Origin: a virus
IMG/VR virus record: IMGVR_UViG_3300012936_000199
Location: 1 to 22,397 of that record
Strand: one strand, 5' to 3'
Length of the DNA stretch: 22,397 nt
The translations under genes were made by a program, and so were the position numbers. The notes under the pieces were generated by a model. The model saw only the letters and a program-made list of their open reading frames with translations, searched no databases and was not told the DNA's origin. Below are positions 19,599 to 22,397 of this stretch, piece by piece; position 1 is the stretch's first letter, and every line of letters begins with the position of its first letter.

Positions 19599-22397
19599 AT
19601 GTCCCAAATCAATCTAGACACTAGTCCTTACTTCGACGACTTTGACGCGAGTAAGGATTACTATAAAGTTCTTTTCAAGCCAGGATTCCCTGTCCAGGCT
19701 AGAGAACTAACGACGCTGCAATCAATTTTGCAGAATCAGATTAGTAAGTTTGGTGAGCACTTCTTCAAAGAAGGCTCTATGGTAATCCCTGGTGCGATTA
19801 CATACAACCCAAAGTATGATGCTGTTATCCTCAAGAAGCAGCAGTCTGGTATTGATATTTCGTTGTACCTCTCAGAGCTAGTAGGTAAGACGATTAAGGG
19901 AAACTCCACTGGCGTCAGAGCCAAGGTTATTGACTTCCTCCTACCCCCTGATGAGGGAATCGATAATCCAACTATCTACGTTACCTACATCGACAGTGGT
20001 AACAGTGCTGATAGCGATACTTTTACTGTAGATGAGACTCTAATTACAGAGCAGCCCATCACATACGGTAACACAACAATTACTTCAGGATCCAGTTTTG
20101 CTTCAACTGTGTCTGTTGACGCAACTACTGTAGGTTCTTCCGCTAACATTTCCGAAGGTGTGTACTTCATCAGAGGTACATTTGTTCAAGTACAACAGGA
20201 TTCCATCATACTTGAGCCTTATGTAAACATTCCTTCATACCGCGTAGGTCTACAAATTACAGAGAAGATCGTCACTGCTGGTCAGGACAACTCTCTATAT
20301 GATAACGCAAAAGGTTTTAACAACTTCTCCGCTCCCGGTGCAGATCGTCTACAGATCAAAGCCACTCTAACCAAGAAGCCTCTAAACGACTTCAATGATA
20401 CTGACTTCATTGAACTTCTACACGTAGAGAATGGTGAGATCAAGAAGCTCGCCGAAGAGAGTGATTACAACATCATTAAGGACTACCTAGCCAAGAGAAC
20501 CTTCGATGAGTCCGGTGACTACACCGTAGAAGGTCTTGCAGTGACCTCTGCTGAGTCTCTAAGCGACGGTTTGGGTAATGGTGGTGTCTATACCTCTAAG
20601 CAGAAGACTGAGGGCGGCTCAGAGCCTTCTGAGGAGCTTGCTCTTATCCGTGTATCTTCAGGTAAGGCATATGTCCGTGGTTACGATATCAAGAATGCAG
20701 GTACCACAAACCTAGATGCTCCTAAGCCCAGAACTACTGAAGAAGTAGACAGAACTGTTGTTCCATTTGAGATGGGCAGCAAGTACATCGTCAATAACGT
20801 AACAAGCACCCCTAGAGTTGGTCTTGATATCGACGATAACATTGTTTCACTATACTCTTCCAGAGTCGGTGCTACCGGCAGAAAGCTAATCGGTGAAGCT
20901 CGTATCTACTCATTCGGTCTTGAGGACTCTGCTTATGTTGGTCCTTCTGCCCCTTGGGAACTATATCTATTCGATACCCAGATCTTCTCAGAAATCACTC
21001 TAACTGCAAACCCAGGTGCTTCTGCTAACGCTCAGACATTCGTTCGTGGTAACAGCAGTAATGCTACTGGTTTTGTTAGACAGAAGAGTGGTAACACACT
21101 AATCCTAACTCAGGTTTCTGGTGAGTTCCAGAAAGGTGAGACCATCAACAATGGCGATGGCGTATTCACCATCGGTGATGTAATCAACCATAAGCCCAAT
21201 GATGTTCGCTCATTTGAGCAGGCTGCTGCTGGTGGTATTAACTCCGACTTCAGTGCCGATGCTTTGATGTATTCAAACATCCCCAATAACTTCAATGTAA
21301 GCACCCAGGTAACTATCTCCAGCGGTACTGCTACCGTTCCTGGTCGTCTATTCAATGACTTTAAAGCAGGTGATTTGGTTGCTTATCAAGAGCCCGGTCA
21401 GTCTGAACTAACCTACAACAGAGTCATTTCAGTCTCTTCAGACGAACAGCAGATGACCCTAGGTGCAGTTCCTACTGTTGCTGGTGTCTGTAAAGGTACT
21501 GTTGCTACAGGAACCGTATCCTCAGTAATGAGGATTATGCGTTCTACTATCCTAAACCAGGAGAAGTCTTCCCTCTATACCAAGATGGAAGAGACCAACG
21601 TATCTACAGTAAACCTATCTGACTCTTCACTACTATTCACTTCACAGATTACTAGTGAGTCAACAAACGGTTCTGGTGTATTGGTTGCTAACACAACAGC
21701 ACTAGACGTTAATGGTGCTCTATTTGTACCATTTGACCAGGAGAGATACTCTGTAATCTATGCCGATGGTTCCATTGCTAACCTATCTCCAACTCAGGTA
21801 GATGTAACCAGCCCAACTCAGATCCGTATTTCTGGTCTAATCCCCAACCGCAGCAACATTACTCTAAATGTAACTGCTCTCAAGCCAAGCATCAAGTCAA
21901 AGACTAAAGTAAATCTCAAGTCTGAGATTGTAAACATCTCAAGAATCTCCAAGGATCCCGACGGTGGTTCTTACGGAATGACCGTAAACCGCTTCTACGG
22001 AACCCGTGTTGATGACGAGGAAGTATGTCTAAACTTCCCCGACGTCAATAACGTTGTTGCTGTTTATGAGTCACTAGACAGCGGTGCTCCTATTCTAGAC
22101 GTCCTAGGCTTTGTAAGCGGTCTAGACCTAGATGAGAACACAACTAGAGGTGAGACTATCACCGGCACCGTAACAGGCGCTATTGCACGTCTAGTTGATG
22201 CTCCTAATGCAACATCAGTAAGAATCGTTTACCTATCTCAGGCAAGATTTGAAGTTGGTGAAGAAATCACTTTCCTAGAGTCTGGTATCATCACCAACCT
22301 ACAGCTAATCCGGGAGGGTAATTACAATGATATTACAGACAAGTTCACTCTAGACAAGGGTCAGAGAGAGCAGTTCTATGACTATTCACGTCTTGTA
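19599..22397 (+). CDS. DUF4815-type virion structural protein, N-terminal 933 residues
   Basis: The gene starts at ATG 19599, three bases after the gp8 stop, and is open to the window edge. Residues 1-65 (DTSPYFDDFDASKDYYKVLF, then FKPGFPVQARELTTLQS and EGSMVIPG) match the N-terminal domain of DUF4815 phage tail proteins. A later SGKAYVRGYDI (about 354-364) is also typical of that family. The rest is beta-rich, and the visible end (TLDKGQREQFYDYSRL) is a conserved family segment, so much of the protein probably lies beyond the window. Its place after gp8 is that of gp9/gp10 in T4, so it may do a peripheral baseplate or fibre-attachment job, but no direct similarity to T4 gp10 is visible to me. 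It may be co-transcribed with gene 8. Confidence 0.85.
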   Translation, partial: MSQINLDTSPYFDDFDASKDYYKVLFKPGFPVQARELTTLQSILQNQISKFGEHFFKEGSMVIPGAITYNPKYDAVILKKQQSGIDISLYLSELVGKTIKGNSTGVRAKVIDFLLPPDEGIDNPTIYVTYIDSGNSADSDTFTVDETLITEQPITYGNTTITSGSSFASTVSVDATTVGSSANISEGVYFIRGTFVQVQQDSIILEPYVNIPSYRVGLQITEKIVTAGQDNSLYDNAKGFNNFSAPGADRLQIKATLTKKPLNDFNDTDFIELLHVENGEIKKLAEESDYNIIKDYLAKRTFDESGDYTVEGLAVTSAESLSDGLGNGGVYTSKQKTEGGSEPSEELALIRVSSGKAYVRGYDIKNAGTTNLDAPKPRTTEEVDRTVVPFEMGSKYIVNNVTSTPRVGLDIDDNIVSLYSSRVGATGRKLIGEARIYSFGLEDSAYVGPSAPWELYLFDTQIFSEITLTANPGASANAQTFVRGNSSNATGFVRQKSGNTLILTQVSGEFQKGETINNGDGVFTIGDVINHKPNDVRSFEQAAAGGINSDFSADALMYSNIPNNFNVSTQVTISSGTATVPGRLFNDFKAGDLVAYQEPGQSELTYNRVISVSSDEQQMTLGAVPTVAGVCKGTVATGTVSSVMRIMRSTILNQEKSSLYTKMEETNVSTVNLSDSSLLFTSQITSESTNGSGVLVANTTALDVNGALFVPFDQERYSVIYADGSIANLSPTQVDVTSPTQIRISGLIPNRSNITLNVTALKPSIKSKTKVNLKSEIVNISRISKDPDGGSYGMTVNRFYGTRVDDEEVCLNFPDVNNVVAVYESLDSGAPILDVLGFVSGLDLDENTTRGETITGTVTGAIARLVDAPNATSVRIVYLSQARFEVGEEITFLESGIITNLQLIREGNYNDITDKFTLDKGQREQFYDYSRLV

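Noticed and set aside
1-22397. CRISPR array, insertion sequence or integrase attachment site
   Set aside because: No regularly spaced direct repeats, transposase or integrase gene, or terminal repeats were seen.

Overview
The window looks like a late structural segment of a T4-like myovirus of marine picocyanobacteria (Synechococcus or Prochlorococcus; the sequence does not decide which). The main evidence is the same-strand run of baseplate genes in T4 order: gp25, gp6, a giant protein in the gp7 position, gp8, then a DUF4815-type structural protein. T4-type late promoter cores (TATAAATA-like) stand in the gaps before gp25 and gp8. No host gene, CRISPR array, IS element or intact tRNA was found. 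All recognised genes are on the + strand.

Layout. Positions 1-3048 are an accessory block: the C-terminal end of a DNA N4/N6-methyltransferase, an AbrB/MazE-like 54-residue protein, a 64-residue protein, a GT-A-fold glycosyltransferase-like protein, a T5orf172 (GIY-YIG-like) protein with a C-terminal membrane segment, a 53-residue paralogue of the earlier 64-residue protein, a 44-residue basic protein and a 43-residue acidic-tailed protein. The gaps hold GC-rich stem-loops, two rho-independent terminators, a repeated intergenic element and an antisense tRNA-like scrap. Positions 3115-22397 are the baseplate block: 25 (3115-3519), 6 (3519-5435), a 3886-codon giant gene (5453-17113), its apparent in-frame C-terminal continuation (to 17980), 8 (18048-19595) and a partial DUF4815 gene (19599 to the window edge). 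No gene-free stretch exceeds 300 bases.

How it works together. gp25, gp6, the gp7-position protein and gp8 would build the baseplate wedge, and the DUF4815 protein probably adds a peripheral tail or baseplate part. The 5' accessory block may modify DNA or virion or host glycans, but that is inference.

The points most worth a second look are: (1) an in-frame TAG at 17111-17113 that splits what reads as one gene of about 4175 codons; (2) an imperfect inverted repeat at 17986-18041 that holds the gp8 late promoter in its loop and ends six bases before the gp8 start, much like the T4 arrangement that silences late genes in read-through transcripts; (3) repeated 'G-x-G-Y' modules shared by the giant protein and an insertion in gp8; (4) near-exclusive CTA use for leucine in the sampled part of the giant gene.
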